Of a DNA stretch of 64,000 nt, positions 14,462 to 22,692 are shown one piece after another. Source of the DNA: Bacteroidetes bacterium GWF2_41_31 (GTDB taxonomy: Bacteria > Bacteroidota > Bacteroidia > Bacteroidales > F082); the NCBI GenBank assembly GCA_001769215.1, contig MEOL01000017.1:155178-219177 (forward strand), in the 5' to 3' direction. The notes under the pieces are model-generated. The model had not been told where the DNA came from. It saw nothing but the letters and a program-made list of their open reading frames with translations, and did not search any database. The position numbers and the translations under genes were made by a program. Numbering within the stretch: position 1 is the stretch's first letter; each line of letters opens with the position of its first letter.

Positions 14462-16795
14462 TTATGTTTGTTTTGTAAAGAGCTCATTTATTGCATTTTC
14501 TTCATTTTCATGGACATATTTCTCTTCTCTATAATGGTCTTCATAGTACGCTTCTTCTTGATATTCTTCATATTTACTTCGACCAATATTTTCTGTTATT
14601 TTTTCGTCCCAAAAGCCACTATCAGGATTGATTTCAAAATCATGCAAAACTTCAGCGTCAGGAAATAATATAGTCTTTAAATTATTCTCAATACTATGCA
14701 ATTCATCATAGATCTCATCGACTACATTATAGTCATAAGCACTTTCTTGTTTTTCATCTTTTAATGAATCTTCAATATGATCTAATACACGGCTGATAAC
14801 ATCAATTATATTATTAAATCCATCTTCTGATTCTATATACTCTGCATAGTTGTTATTATAGATTTCAAATAATGTAGGAATATCCATCGCTACTTCAGTA
14901 TCTACTATAGAAGACATCATGCTTTCAATAATTTGAATGAAGTTTGTTTTTACAAACTCATGAGTCATTGGTGAATCTCCAATATTTGAAAGTACATAAT
15001 CAAACTTTGAAACAAGCCCAGCAACCCCATTTTCTATGTCAATTAGTTTAATATATTCCAACAGCACTTTATCAATATTGGTCTCTTTGCAGTATTTACA
15101 TAACACTTCTAAGATTAATACACATTTTCTATTATTCAAACAAGGTTTCTCTTCTTCAATAAATTCAATTTGCTTATTTGATATTTTATCCCTTATAATT
15201 AACTGCAATTCCTTTTCTAAAGGCAAAATAGACAACACAGGATTAAACTTTTTTAATTGCTCTATATAAATAAAACTTGATATTAAACTTTTACGTTCTT
15301 GATATGATTCAGAAATATGACCAATAAAAAAATCATTTAATGAGGGGTTTATAAAAGTAAAATAACGAATATCCTTTTCTATATCCGTTATCTGAGAACT
15401 TATGAATCCTTCAAGGAGAATTTTAATAGATTCGTTAAACTGGTTAGAGTTAACGACTTGATTATGTATTTCCTTCTCATATTCTAATCTTGATTCAAAG
15501 GATTTAATTAAATGCTTTTCAATACACCCATGTTGAAATGAAAAAATTGTAATTAATAAACACCTATCCATATAATCAATTTGATTATTAAATGAATAGC
15601 GCCAAATTTCTTTAGGATTGTTCAAATTGTTAAGAACATATTGCTTGTATTGTTCTTTGGAAAATGAGTTTATTTTAGATTTATCAGTTATAAATTCAAT
15701 AATCCGAGGTGTATAGTTTCTATGCCGTATTATTTCAAAATAGAATTTTTCTTCAAGTACCTTGTCAAAAAAGTCTTCTTTTACCTTCTTAAAAAACAGA
15801 TGGTTATAGAGGATTAAAGCCTTTTCATAATTAGTATAATCAGTTAACTTTATTTCAAATTTCTCATTGCCCAATTTAGAATGACTTATTTTCTCATACT
15901 TCTCAATAGCTTGGTTAAGAACAATAGTCCTAGTTGTTAAAATCAAATATTTATTTGGCGTATGTTTGATTCTTTCTACAAAACTGGTTAATTGAGTTTC
16001 TGTTTTGTGGGCATTTATTATTTCAACATAATTAGCCCCTAAAAAGTCATCAAAATAAAACAATTGCTTTTCTTCATCATCGGGCGAAATAACATCTTCT
16101 GCTTCTGATATATTTTCGACTTTATGAATTTTCCAGTTATCTTTCGCTTTATCAAGTATAATTAGTTCTGCTAAAGTGGTTTTACCAATCCCTGGTTGTC
16201 CAGTTATTAAAAGTAATTTCTCTTTTATGAGTATTTTATTTGCTGCATCTAGCTTCTTAGTTACAACATAGTATGGGAAATTTCTTTGTATTTTCTCAAG
16301 CAAATACTTAGTTCTACTTTCTATTGCATTATTTAATATTGTCCTAAAAACATTAATGCTTGAAAACCACAACTTAAAATACTTTGTTTCTATGTTTTTG
16401 TTTTCAGATAAGTATTCGTTCAAACTTTCTTGACCAATTATATCGTTTGAAGTCTTTACATATGGTTCTAAAATTTCTTTTAGTTCATCCTTTTCAATTG
16501 CTGTTAAAGATAAAGAAGTTGTAACTATATATCTGTCAGGCTTAAGAGACTTTATCTTGCTGTATTCTTTTTCCTTTAAAGTATGCTTTAGTTGTGCGTA
16601 CTTTGAACCAATATAATGTTTAGCTTGAACAACAATCGAATTATTATTCTTTATACTTGAGTACCGTAAATCTATACCTTTATCTTTTCCAACTTTAAAA
16701 TCCTGTAGCTCAAGACCAAACTTTGCATTTAGCAAGTCTTTACAGATTTGCTCAAATTCCTTATCATTTAAAGTCGAAAAATTATAGTTATTCAT
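14462..16795 (-). CDS. Restriction-type nuclease fused to a STAND ATPase
   Basis: The protein has 777 residues. Residues 1-135 fit an Mrr-like PD-(D/E)xK nuclease: Glu14 in the first helix, Asp42 (GKDKGIDLRY) and Gln57-Ala-Lys59 (VVQAKHY). Residues 185-450 are a STAND-type P-loop ATPase with Walker A GQPGIGKTT (199-207) and Walker B LFYFDDF (Asp249/250). The rest is helical and probably senses the trigger. This architecture, nuclease plus nSTAND-type ATPase, is typical of antiphage conflict systems in which a sensed phage product releases the nuclease. It is shorter than Avs proteins. Strongly A+T rich; flanked by family 1 elements on both sides, so it looks like a mobile single-gene defence unit. 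Confidence 0.8.
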   Translation of the reverse strand: MNNYNFSTLNDKEFEQICKDLLNAKFGLELQDFKVGKDKGIDLRYSSIKNNNSIVVQAKHYIGSKYAQLKHTLKEKEYSKIKSLKPDRYIVTTSLSLTAIEKDELKEILEPYVKTSNDIIGQESLNEYLSENKNIETKYFKLWFSSINVFRTILNNAIESRTKYLLEKIQRNFPYYVVTKKLDAANKILIKEKLLLITGQPGIGKTTLAELIILDKAKDNWKIHKVENISEAEDVISPDDEEKQLFYFDDFLGANYVEIINAHKTETQLTSFVERIKHTPNKYLILTTRTIVLNQAIEKYEKISHSKLGNEKFEIKLTDYTNYEKALILYNHLFFKKVKEDFFDKVLEEKFYFEIIRHRNYTPRIIEFITDKSKINSFSKEQYKQYVLNNLNNPKEIWRYSFNNQIDYMDRCLLITIFSFQHGCIEKHLIKSFESRLEYEKEIHNQVVNSNQFNESIKILLEGFISSQITDIEKDIRYFTFINPSLNDFFIGHISESYQERKSLISSFIYIEQLKKFNPVLSILPLEKELQLIIRDKISNKQIEFIEEEKPCLNNRKCVLILEVLCKYCKETNIDKVLLEYIKLIDIENGVAGLVSKFDYVLSNIGDSPMTHEFVKTNFIQIIESMMSSIVDTEVAMDIPTLFEIYNNNYAEYIESEDGFNNIIDVISRVLDHIEDSLKDEKQESAYDYNVVDEIYDELHSIENNLKTILFPDAEVLHDFEINPDSGFWDEKITENIGRSKYEEYQEEAYYEDHYREEKYVHENEENAINELFTKQT

Positions 16796-16822
16796 AATGT
16801 AATTATATGCAGGATATTATTG

Positions 16823-16966
16823 GCATGAATGCTAAAGGGAGTGAATATGCTTTGTGGCGAACTTTCAAAGGTAAATCTTTCTGTCCACGGTGATTCATGT
16901 ATATAACTAAGATACTCATATTCAGATTAAACCCACCATAAAGTATATGCATAGGCGCTGGCATTA
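16823..16966 (-). repeat. attC-like palindromic element, family 1, copy D
   Basis: The arms GAATATGCTTTGTGGCGAACTT and AACCCACCATAAAGTATATGC are inverted repeats with the same internal blocks as copies A and C. The end TAGGCGC (16953-16959) overlaps the stop of the two-helix membrane protein gene. It resembles TTAGGTGC, the reverse complement of GCACCTAA at the 5' side of that operon (17871-17878). Confidence 0.55.
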
Positions 16967-17428
16967 AAATGATTCAGGTTTGAAACGATTTGAATTCTCA
17001 TAGTTTTTTTCAATAATTTCTTTTCTCCGTTCATTTTCTCTGAATTTTCTTAAAAAATAGATAGCTCCTGCAGTTAAGCTAAGGATAAAACCACTAAGTA
17101 CAAATGCTAATTGTTCACGGTCATTCTCTATAAAATCTTTAATTTCTTTATAATAAACACCAAAAAGCATTAAAAGAATACCTGACAAAAAATATATAGG
17201 AAGAAGCAAAGTAATTAATCTGTTGTTAAAAGACTTTTTGGAATATCTTTTAATAATCCTTACTCTGTTAAAGGTGTTTTCAATATCAGAAGCTGTAATC
17301 TCAATTATCTCTTCTCCAGGAAAATTTTTAGATTCTACTATATCGTCTTCTATTTTTTTTCTAAGTCCCGAAATGACTTTCTCCATTTTAGAAGTTGCAG
17401 AGTTCGTATATGATATTATTTTTTCCAT
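16964..17428 (-). CDS. Membrane protein B of a two-gene unit
   Basis: From ATG 17428 (MEKIISYTNSATSKMEKV) the protein has 154 residues. A helical, charged N-terminus of about 65 residues is followed by two membrane helices (about residues 73-92 and 106-125) and a basic, charged tail. There is no catalytic motif. The ATG lies 5 bases after the stop of gene A, so both are made together. Small two-helix membrane proteins with cytoplasmic helical domains are often pore-type effectors in conflict systems (family knowledge), but I cannot place this one in a named family. The longer open frame to 17557 overlaps gene A and is rejected. Confidence 0.6.
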   Translation of the reverse strand: MEKIISYTNSATSKMEKVISGLRKKIEDDIVESKNFPGEEIIEITASDIENTFNRVRIIKRYSKKSFNNRLITLLLPIYFLSGILLMLFGVYYKEIKDFIENDREQLAFVLSGFILSLTAGAIYFLRKFRENERRKEIIEKNYENSNRFKPESF

Positions 17429-17433
17429 TTTTC

Positions 17434-17829
17434 TTAATTTTTTGATGTGCGACGTGTAATAAATAATCCAACACCTAACACTGCAGAAATTACAAATAGC
17501 AAGGTATAATATGATGGAGCGTTTACTTGAGTAGCTTGTGAGCCTAAATAGCCACATAAAGCTGTTAATAAATATTCACCTGCTTGAGCCCAAATTTTCC
17601 ATTTTTGTGGTTGAGGAATTCCAAAGCTAGCGGCAATAGTTCTTGCAGCAGCTTGAACATTTTCATAATTAATTTCAACGTCAGAATCATTGTCTTTTCT
17701 TGCTTCGCCAAATTTTTTTGATTTTTCAAAAAGCAGAAAGGAGTATTCAATAACAGTGTTTTTAAACCTTTTTATTCCTGACTCCGTAAATCTTCCCTTC
17801 TGTAATATTGTTTCATTAATTTCAATCAT
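17434..17829 (-). CDS. Membrane protein A of a two-gene unit
   Basis: The protein has 131 residues. Residues 1-80 are soluble and helical; the segment FTESGIKRFKNTVIEYSFLL...VQAAARTIAASFG loosely resembles a histone-fold helix pattern, which is only an impression. Residues about 88-125 hold two membrane helices ending in RRTSKN. No known family is recognised. It is first in a two-gene operon between a cassette-type core site (GTTAGGT on the minus strand, 17873-17879) and the family 1 element copy D, next to the nuclease-STAND gene, which suggests a mobile defence or toxin role. Confidence 0.6.
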   Translation of the reverse strand: MIEINETILQKGRFTESGIKRFKNTVIEYSFLLFEKSKKFGEARKDNDSDVEINYENVQAAARTIAASFGIPQPQKWKIWAQAGEYLLTALCGYLGSQATQVNAPSYYTLLFVISAVLGVGLFITRRTSKN

Positions 17830-17836
17830 ATTATTA

Positions 17837-17932
17837 TCATATTAATTGATTTTCTTTGTTCACTTTTCTTGCACCTAACATCCCCATACCTCCAATTGTT
17901 GTTATTCCTCTTATACAGCCTTCCTTGTTAAA
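17837..17932 (-). other. Gene 3'-end relic (GCIRGI family), copy 2
   Basis: The minus strand reads GFNKEGCIRGITTIGGMGML then GARKVNKENQLI and stops at 17837. It shares GCIRGI(T/A)TI with the relic at 12340-12387. No start codon is present. The site GTTAGGTGC within it (17871-17879) matches the integron core GTTRRRY. Confidence 0.3.
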
Positions 17933-17939
17933 ACCCCTT

Positions 17940-18075
17940 TCAGTATTCATTTAATCTCATTTTCACTATATTATCCAATTTCAACCGCTCATAATCAGTT
18001 AAAACGGCATCTTCATTCTTCATTGTAACTGGATCTTCGGGTGTTTGGAAGCGTAAATCTAAGAATTAATGTTAT
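17940..18075 (-). pseudogene. Decayed gene 3' end, repeat family 2, copy b
   Basis: A 44-codon open frame without start on the minus strand: FLDLRFQTPEDPVTMKNEDA, then VLTDYERLKLDNIVKMRLNEY and a stop at 17940. It is the best preserved copy of the relic also seen at 1430-1555 and 48102-48200. The DNA match continues on the 5' side up to about 18125 (GGTTTTACACCGGGGTTAA...). Family unknown; a transposase end is possible. Confidence 0.45.
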
Positions 18076-18179
18076 CGGTTTTACACCGGGGTTAAAAAAT
18101 GATGGTTTCGGTTGTCAGGTTTGATGGTTGCTGCCGTCTAATGCTCAATTAATATACCAACTAACTAAACATTACTACC

Positions 18180-18701
18180 ATGAAAAAATCATTCTTTTTT
18201 ATTTTCCTGTTGTCATTCACGGTGTTGGCTTTCCTGCAGTCGTGCAAGAAAGACAACAACGATCAACAAACCCCGGCAGAATATATTGCAACGGATGCTT
18301 CGTTTGCAGGTTTTATGAGTTGGTCGCTGGATGCAACTAACCTGGGTGCCGACCCTGCTCTGGGTGGCGCCCATGCCGGAAACGACTCAACGGTTACCCG
18401 AAAGGTGTACTTTAAAAATGGACAGTCGCTGGTGAATGGCAGCTATCCTGTTGGAACGATCATCGTAAAACATTCGGACAACCCGGCCCTGTCGGTAAAC
18501 GAATTCACCGCAATGGTCAAGCGCGGGAATAACTTTAATGCCGCCGGAGGCGATTGGGAGTGGTTTATGTTGAACTCCGACGGGTCGATTGCGGTGGATG
18601 CCACATCAGGAGCGGCCATGAGAGGAGCCAATTTGATGAATGGCATGTGTATCGGTTGTCATCAGGGTGCTTCATCGAAGGATTATGTGTATTCCAAATA
18701 A
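18180..18701 (+). CDS. Cytochrome P460-like lipoprotein
   Basis: The protein has 173 residues with a lipoprotein signal (FLQSC, Cys22). The fold pattern is that of cytochrome P460: RKVYFKNGQ, YPVGTIIVKHSDNP, AMVKRGNNFNAAGGDWEWFM, and a heme c motif CIGCH at residues 157-161 near the end. P460 proteins oxidise hydroxylamine or bind small nitrogen or sulfur oxides, using a cross-linked heme; the Lys cross-link cannot be confirmed here. It is anchored outside the inner membrane. It is followed by a strong hairpin and then the ECF sigma factor gene. Confidence 0.75.
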   Translation: MKKSFFFIFLLSFTVLAFLQSCKKDNNDQQTPAEYIATDASFAGFMSWSLDATNLGADPALGGAHAGNDSTVTRKVYFKNGQSLVNGSYPVGTIIVKHSDNPALSVNEFTAMVKRGNNFNAAGGDWEWFMLNSDGSIAVDATSGAAMRGANLMNGMCIGCHQGASSKDYVYSK

Positions 18702-18741
18702 GCTGCCCGAAGCAAGTTTGAATTTGTAACCTGTTCAGAAA

Positions 18742-18769
18742 AGCCGGATTGTAGCATTACAATCCGGCT
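18742..18769 (+). terminator. Hairpin after the P460-like gene
   Basis: A perfect 12-bp stem, AGCCGGATTGTA and TACAATCCGGCT, with a GCAT loop, 41 bases after the stop. It lacks a T-run, but its strength and position fit a transcript end. Confidence 0.6.
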
Positions 18770-18803
18770 GATCTGCTATACAGATATCAAAATAATGCAT
18801 GTG

Positions 18804-18830
18804 TTGCTGTTAAATATATTGCTAGATTTG
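18804..18830 (+). promoter_or_regulatory. Promoter of the ECF sigma gene
   Basis: TTG at 18804-18806 and TAGATTTG at 18823-18830 match the -33 and -7 boxes of the Bacteroidota housekeeping promoter, with a spacer slightly shorter than usual. It lies 52 bases before the ATG. Confidence 0.4.
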
Positions 18831-18882
18831 TACACCGGTTGGCTTATTTAACGGTTTAATTTCCGGGTATTAATTTTCAAAA

Positions 18883-19443
18883 ATGACAGTCGTCGAAACT
18901 CCTGACCTTTCAGTGCTGGTTGAACAGTATGCCGGTGATTTATATAAAAGGGCCTTTTTTAAGGTATCGGATAGTGAAATGGCCAAAGATTTGGTTCAGG
19001 ATACTTTTATGGCGGCTGCCGAAAAAATCTCCACCTTTAAAGGCGAAAGCACACCAAAAACGTGGCTTTTCTCCATTTTGAATAATAAAATCATCGACTA
19101 TTACCGGGCCAAAGTAGTAAGGCCTTACCATTATAATACCCAATCTTTTTCCAATTTCTTTACTGAAGAGGGCGATTGGCGTCCGGATAAAATGCCGGGA
19201 AACTGGAACGAGGTTGAGGGCCATTTACTGGATGATGCTGAGTTTAATGCCACCCTTAAAATGTGTTTGGATGCGTTGCCCGACAAGTGGAGCCTGAGTA
19301 TTAAGCTGAAATATTTAATGGAAAAAGAAAGCGAAGAAATATGTCAGGAGTTGGGGGTCAGCCCGACGAATTTCTGGCAAATCATGCACAGGGCCAAATT
19401 GCAATTGCGCGATTGTGTTGAAAATAAATGGTTTAAGGTTTAA
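18883..19443 (+). CDS. ECF sigma factor
   Basis: The protein has 186 residues. Region 2 is clear (LYKRAFFKVSDSEMAKDLVQ, then KTWLFSILNNKIIDYYR), and region 4 is at the C-terminus (EEICQELGVSPTNFWQIMHRAKLQLRDCV). It directs RNA polymerase to a small set of stress promoters. The next gene encodes a zinc-type anti-sigma protein, so it is probably held inactive until a signal, likely thiol oxidation, releases it. The peroxiredoxin, DoxX and thioredoxin genes that follow are plausible targets. Confidence 0.85.
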   Translation: MTVVETPDLSVLVEQYAGDLYKRAFFKVSDSEMAKDLVQDTFMAAAEKISTFKGESTPKTWLFSILNNKIIDYYRAKVVRPYHYNTQSFSNFFTEEGDWRPDKMPGNWNEVEGHLLDDAEFNATLKMCLDALPDKWSLSIKLKYLMEKESEEICQELGVSPTNFWQIMHRAKLQLRDCVENKWFKV

Positions 19444-19689
19444 TGGGAGTATGGATGATTGGATGAATGAGGGAATTGGTTAATGGAAAGAAAAAATATA
19501 AATAGAGGGCTTATTCAACTGGTAAAATCATTACAAAAGAAAATGAAAGATGGTAGCTGGAATGATACTTTCGAGAAATAATAGCAAGAAAACAGAGAAG
19601 TTGCAAAAATGGATTTACCACCCCATCCTTCCAACATTCCATTCTCCTTTCTTCCAATTTTCGGATAAAAACAGAAATTACAACTAACT

Positions 19690-19953
19690 ATGAAGAAACT
19701 GATGCACATATTATTTCTTTCCTGTTTGAAAGCCACTGAGCTTATCGAAAAGAAAATTCATTTTAAACTTTCGATCAGGGAAAAATGGCAATTGAAAGTG
19801 CATAAGTCCATGTGCCAGGCCTGTACCAATTATGAAAAACAGAGCTATTTGATCGAAAAAGCCATCTCACACATGGAAAATACTCAGTCAGATAAAATGG
19901 AGATTGATGTGGAAAACTTTAAAAAATCAATTCTTGGTAAACTCGAGCAATAA
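19690..19953 (+). CDS. Small zinc-type anti-sigma factor
   Basis: The protein has 87 residues. His38, Cys42 and Cys45 (HKSMCQAC) form the HX3CX2C motif of the ZAS anti-sigma fold, as in RsrA/ChrR, where zinc release by oxidation frees the sigma factor. There is no membrane helix, so it is cytoplasmic. It lies 246 bases behind the ECF gene, a longer gap than usual, which holds no gene. Confidence 0.75.
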   Translation: MKKLMHILFLSCLKATELIEKKIHFKLSIREKWQLKVHKSMCQACTNYEKQSYLIEKAISHMENTQSDKMEIDVENFKKSILGKLEQ

Positions 19954-19966
19954 AGTCCCCATTTCT

Positions 19967-20010
19967 GACACCCGTTTATCCAACGCTTAATGGGTGTCTA
20001 TTCCCTTTTT
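19967..20010 (+). terminator. Terminator after the anti-sigma gene
   Basis: GACACCC (19967-19973) pairs with GGGTGTC (19992-19998), followed by CCCTTTTT at 20003-20010. The 18-base loop is large, but stem plus T-run fit an intrinsic terminator. Confidence 0.5.
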
Positions 20011-20187
20011 GTTCTATTTCAATCATGCAAAAACAGGCTTAGAACCAATAGTTAAGCCAGTTTCTTAGTTGCCAGCCATGAATTACCTTTCCAATGGATT
20101 TTAGTCACTCGTCACACTTTTCACAATTTACCATCCGCCTTTGTCAGGAAATCATTTTCCATCCGACTCAAGGGGTATAAACTTAAA

Positions 20188-20622
20188 ATGATAGAAAAAA
20201 TGAAATCAAAAATTCAACAATCAATCTTAGGCGGGATCATCGGTACAGCTGTGATGACCATGGTTATGTTCGTGGCTCCAATGATGGGAATGCCCAAAAT
20301 GAATCCGGCAGCAATGCTCTCAGCCATGATGGGTTTGCCCATTGTCATCGGATGGGTCATGCATTTTATGATCGGTATCGTGTTCGGACTTGGCTATGTG
20401 TTTGTATTTGAAAAATGGGTTCGAAAAATCAACAACCGGGTGTTGAAGGGAGCCATTTTTGGATTTGCAGTCTTTATCTTCGCACAAGTCATGATGGCTG
20501 TAATGGGTGCTATCATGGGCGGAATGCCTTCTCCCGAAGGAAATATTTTATTGATTATGATGGGGAGCATCATCGGGCATGTTGTTTACGGCATTGTAAC
20601 GGTACAATTTATTAAAAATTAA
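20188..20622 (+). CDS. Four-helix membrane protein (DUF6789-like)
   Basis: The protein has 144 residues, very rich in Met and Gly, with four membrane helices (about residues 12-33, 50-74, 86-108 and 118-140). The opening ILGGIIGTAVMTMVMFVAPMMGMPKMNP and the GWVMHFMIGIVF helix resemble DUF6789. Function is unknown. It begins the run of redox-type genes and is 11 bases from the peroxiredoxin-like gene, so it belongs to the same operon. Confidence 0.7.
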   Translation: MIEKMKSKIQQSILGGIIGTAVMTMVMFVAPMMGMPKMNPAAMLSAMMGLPIVIGWVMHFMIGIVFGLGYVFVFEKWVRKINNRVLKGAIFGFAVFIFAQVMMAVMGAIMGGMPSPEGNILLIMMGSIIGHVVYGIVTVQFIKN

Positions 20623-20633
20623 AAACATTCACC

Positions 20634-21269
20634 ATGTCAGCAATTAAAACGATCGCAATCACCTTTTTAACCATCATATTTATGAACAATGCTACATTAC
20701 AAACTACCAAAAGGGTAGAAGAGGCTAACGGTTTAAGTGTGGGTGCAGTAGCCCCTGTTTTTGAAGCCCTGGATGCAAATGGCCATCTTTTTACATTGGA
20801 GGGCGCGTTAAAAGCCGGACCTGTAGTCATTATTTTCTATCGGGGATTCTGGTGTCCGGTATGCAATAAACACCTGGGTGCAATTCAGGACAGCCTGAAA
20901 ATGATAGAACAATCGGGGGTAAAGGTCATTGCCGTTTCGCCCGAAAAACCTGAATACCTTGATAAGATGGCCGAAAAAACCGGTGCTGAATTTACCTTGT
21001 TGTATGATGAAGGGTATCAAATTGCCAAAGCATACGACGTGAATTTTGCCCCCGACAAAATGCAACTCTTTACCTACAATGTGGTGCTGGGTGGAAAGCT
21101 AAAGGAAACGCACTCCGACGATACCCAACAACTGCCCATACCGGCTACCTATATTGTAAATCAGCAGGGCATGATAACCTGGCGGCAGTTCGATCGTGAT
21201 TATAAAAACAGGTCGTCGGTAAAAGATATATTAACTGCCTTGGAAGAATTGAAACAGGCTGATAAATAA
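20634..21269 (+). CDS. Peroxiredoxin-like AhpC/TSA family protein
   Basis: The protein has 211 residues: an N-terminal hydrophobic segment (possible signal or anchor), then a thioredoxin fold with the redox site YRGFWCPVC (Cys74, Cys77). Further family marks are VIAVSPEKPEYLDKMAEKTG and IPATYIVNQQGMITW. This branch of AhpC/TSA proteins has a CxxC in place of the single peroxidatic cysteine and probably reduces peroxides or disulfides. Operon partner of DoxX and thioredoxin. Confidence 0.8.
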   Translation: MSAIKTIAITFLTIIFMNNATLQTTKRVEEANGLSVGAVAPVFEALDANGHLFTLEGALKAGPVVIIFYRGFWCPVCNKHLGAIQDSLKMIEQSGVKVIAVSPEKPEYLDKMAEKTGAEFTLLYDEGYQIAKAYDVNFAPDKMQLFTYNVVLGGKLKETHSDDTQQLPIPATYIVNQQGMITWRQFDRDYKNRSSVKDILTALEELKQADK

Positions 21270-21298
21270 GGTACTATCAACAATAAAAACCGATTGAA

Positions 21299-21742
21299 AT
21301 GAAGATTATTCAACTGTATCAGCAGATCGCTGAGAAAATAAATGGATTAAGAGGTCTTTCCCTCGTATTTTTCAGGCTTACTCTGGCTTATGGTTTTTAT
21401 GGCCCGGCCATGATGAAATGGAGTAACATGAGTGGCATCGCCGATTGGTTTGCCGGAATGGGTATTCCATTCCCGACACTCAACGCCTATCTGGCGGCTT
21501 CCACCGAAATGGCTGCCGTTGTATTGTTGCCATTGGGATTGTTTACGCGAATAATTTCAATTCCACTAATGATCACCATGGTGGTGGCTATCGCCACAGT
21601 ACATTTTGGCAACGGCTTCGAGGCCGGAGACAATGGCTTTGAAATCCCATTGTACTATTTGCTGATGTTGTTTGCCCTATTGGTCAATGGAGCCGGGAAA
21701 ATGAGCCTGGATCACCTGATTTCGCGGAGGATTGCGTCATGA
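21299..21742 (+). CDS. DoxX family membrane protein
   Basis: The protein has 147 residues with four membrane helices, typical of DoxX: RLTLAYGFYGPAMMKW in helix 1, YLAASTEMAAVVLLPLGLF in helix 2, then two more. DoxX-type proteins are linked to thiol redox and sulfur metabolism in other bacteria. Its end overlaps the thioredoxin ATG by 4 bases (ATGA), giving translational coupling. Confidence 0.8.
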   Translation: MKIIQLYQQIAEKINGLRGLSLVFFRLTLAYGFYGPAMMKWSNMSGIADWFAGMGIPFPTLNAYLAASTEMAAVVLLPLGLFTRIISIPLMITMVVAIATVHFGNGFEAGDNGFEIPLYYLLMLFALLVNGAGKMSLDHLISRRIAS

Positions 21743-22185
21743 AGAGGGGAGTAACAACACTGCTCGGCATGCTGTTCATGAGCCTTTCAGTTTTAAGCTT
21801 TGCCCAGAATCGCGCCGATGCAGAAGGTATTCAGTTTTTTGAGGGAACGTGGGACGAAGCCCTCCAAAAAGCAGCAGCAGAGAACAAGCCCATTTTTTTG
21901 GATGTGTATGCCTCCTGGTGCGCCCCTTGTAAGTTGTTAAAAAACAATACTTTTCCGGATGTAGAGGTGGGCAGGTATTTTAATAACCAGTATATAAACG
22001 TAAGTCTCGATGGCGAAAAAGGTGATGGTGTGCAAGTAGCGCACGATCTGAACGTTCAGGCTTATCCTTCTTTGTTTATTTTAAATTCATCGGGCGAGCC
22101 ACTGGTTTATTTTGCAGGATTCTTAAAATCAGGTGATTTTATTGAGTTGGGGAAGGCCGGCATTGAACAATTAAACAAAAAATAG
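21739..22185 (+). CDS. Exported thioredoxin-family protein
   Basis: The protein has 148 residues. A Sec signal peptide (residues 1-22, ending FAQ) is followed by a thioredoxin fold with active site WCAPCK (Cys61, Cys64) and the cis-proline segment QAYPSLFIL. It works in the periplasm as a thiol reductase or oxidase. It is coupled to DoxX and is the last gene of the ECF-linked redox group. Confidence 0.85.
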   Translation: MKRGVTTLLGMLFMSLSVLSFAQNRADAEGIQFFEGTWDEALQKAAAENKPIFLDVYASWCAPCKLLKNNTFPDVEVGRYFNNQYINVSLDGEKGDGVQVAHDLNVQAYPSLFILNSSGEPLVYFAGFLKSGDFIELGKAGIEQLNKK

Positions 22186-22296
22186 ACTTGTACTAAATTC
22201 CTGCAAGATCAAACGCTGTTGTTGGCGTTCATTGTAAAAGACAACACATACAAAGTTGACACAAGAATATTTAATAGATATCAAAAGAGGATTATT

Positions 22297-22692
22297 ATGA
22301 ACACAAAATTACTCATGACGACAAGTTCAGTTTTTATGGGACTGATTGGAATTGCTTTAAGCTTTATGCCAAACGAAGTTTTAGAAACCTTTGGTCAGGA
22401 TCCTAATGAAATATTAACTCTGACATTACAATTAACAGGAGCTTTATATTTCGGTTTTGCTATGATAAACTGGATGACAAAGGCTTTTATAATTGGCGGC
22501 ATTTATTCAAGACCATTAAGTATTGGCAATTTTTCCCATTTTTTCGTTGCAGGACTTGCTCTTTTAAAGGCTTCCATAAACGGCAATCCGACTTCAGCCT
22601 ATACTTATACCATGACAATTATCTATGTGTTATTTGCCATTTTATTTGGGTATGTGCTTTTTACACATCCCAAACAAAAGCAGACCAATTAG
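22297..22692 (+). CDS. Four-helix membrane protein of unknown function
   Basis: From ATG 22297 (MNTKLLMTTSSVFMGL), preceded by AAAAGAGG, the protein has 131 residues with four membrane helices. The upstream in-frame extension to 22219 is not believed because the ribosome binding site points to the inner ATG. Helix 2 carries LTLQLTGALYFGFAMINWM. No domain is recognised with certainty. It is separated from the thioredoxin gene by 111 bases and probably has its own promoter. Confidence 0.6.
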   Translation: MNTKLLMTTSSVFMGLIGIALSFMPNEVLETFGQDPNEILTLTLQLTGALYFGFAMINWMTKAFIIGGIYSRPLSIGNFSHFFVAGLALLKASINGNPTSAYTYTMTIIYVLFAILFGYVLFTHPKQKQTN

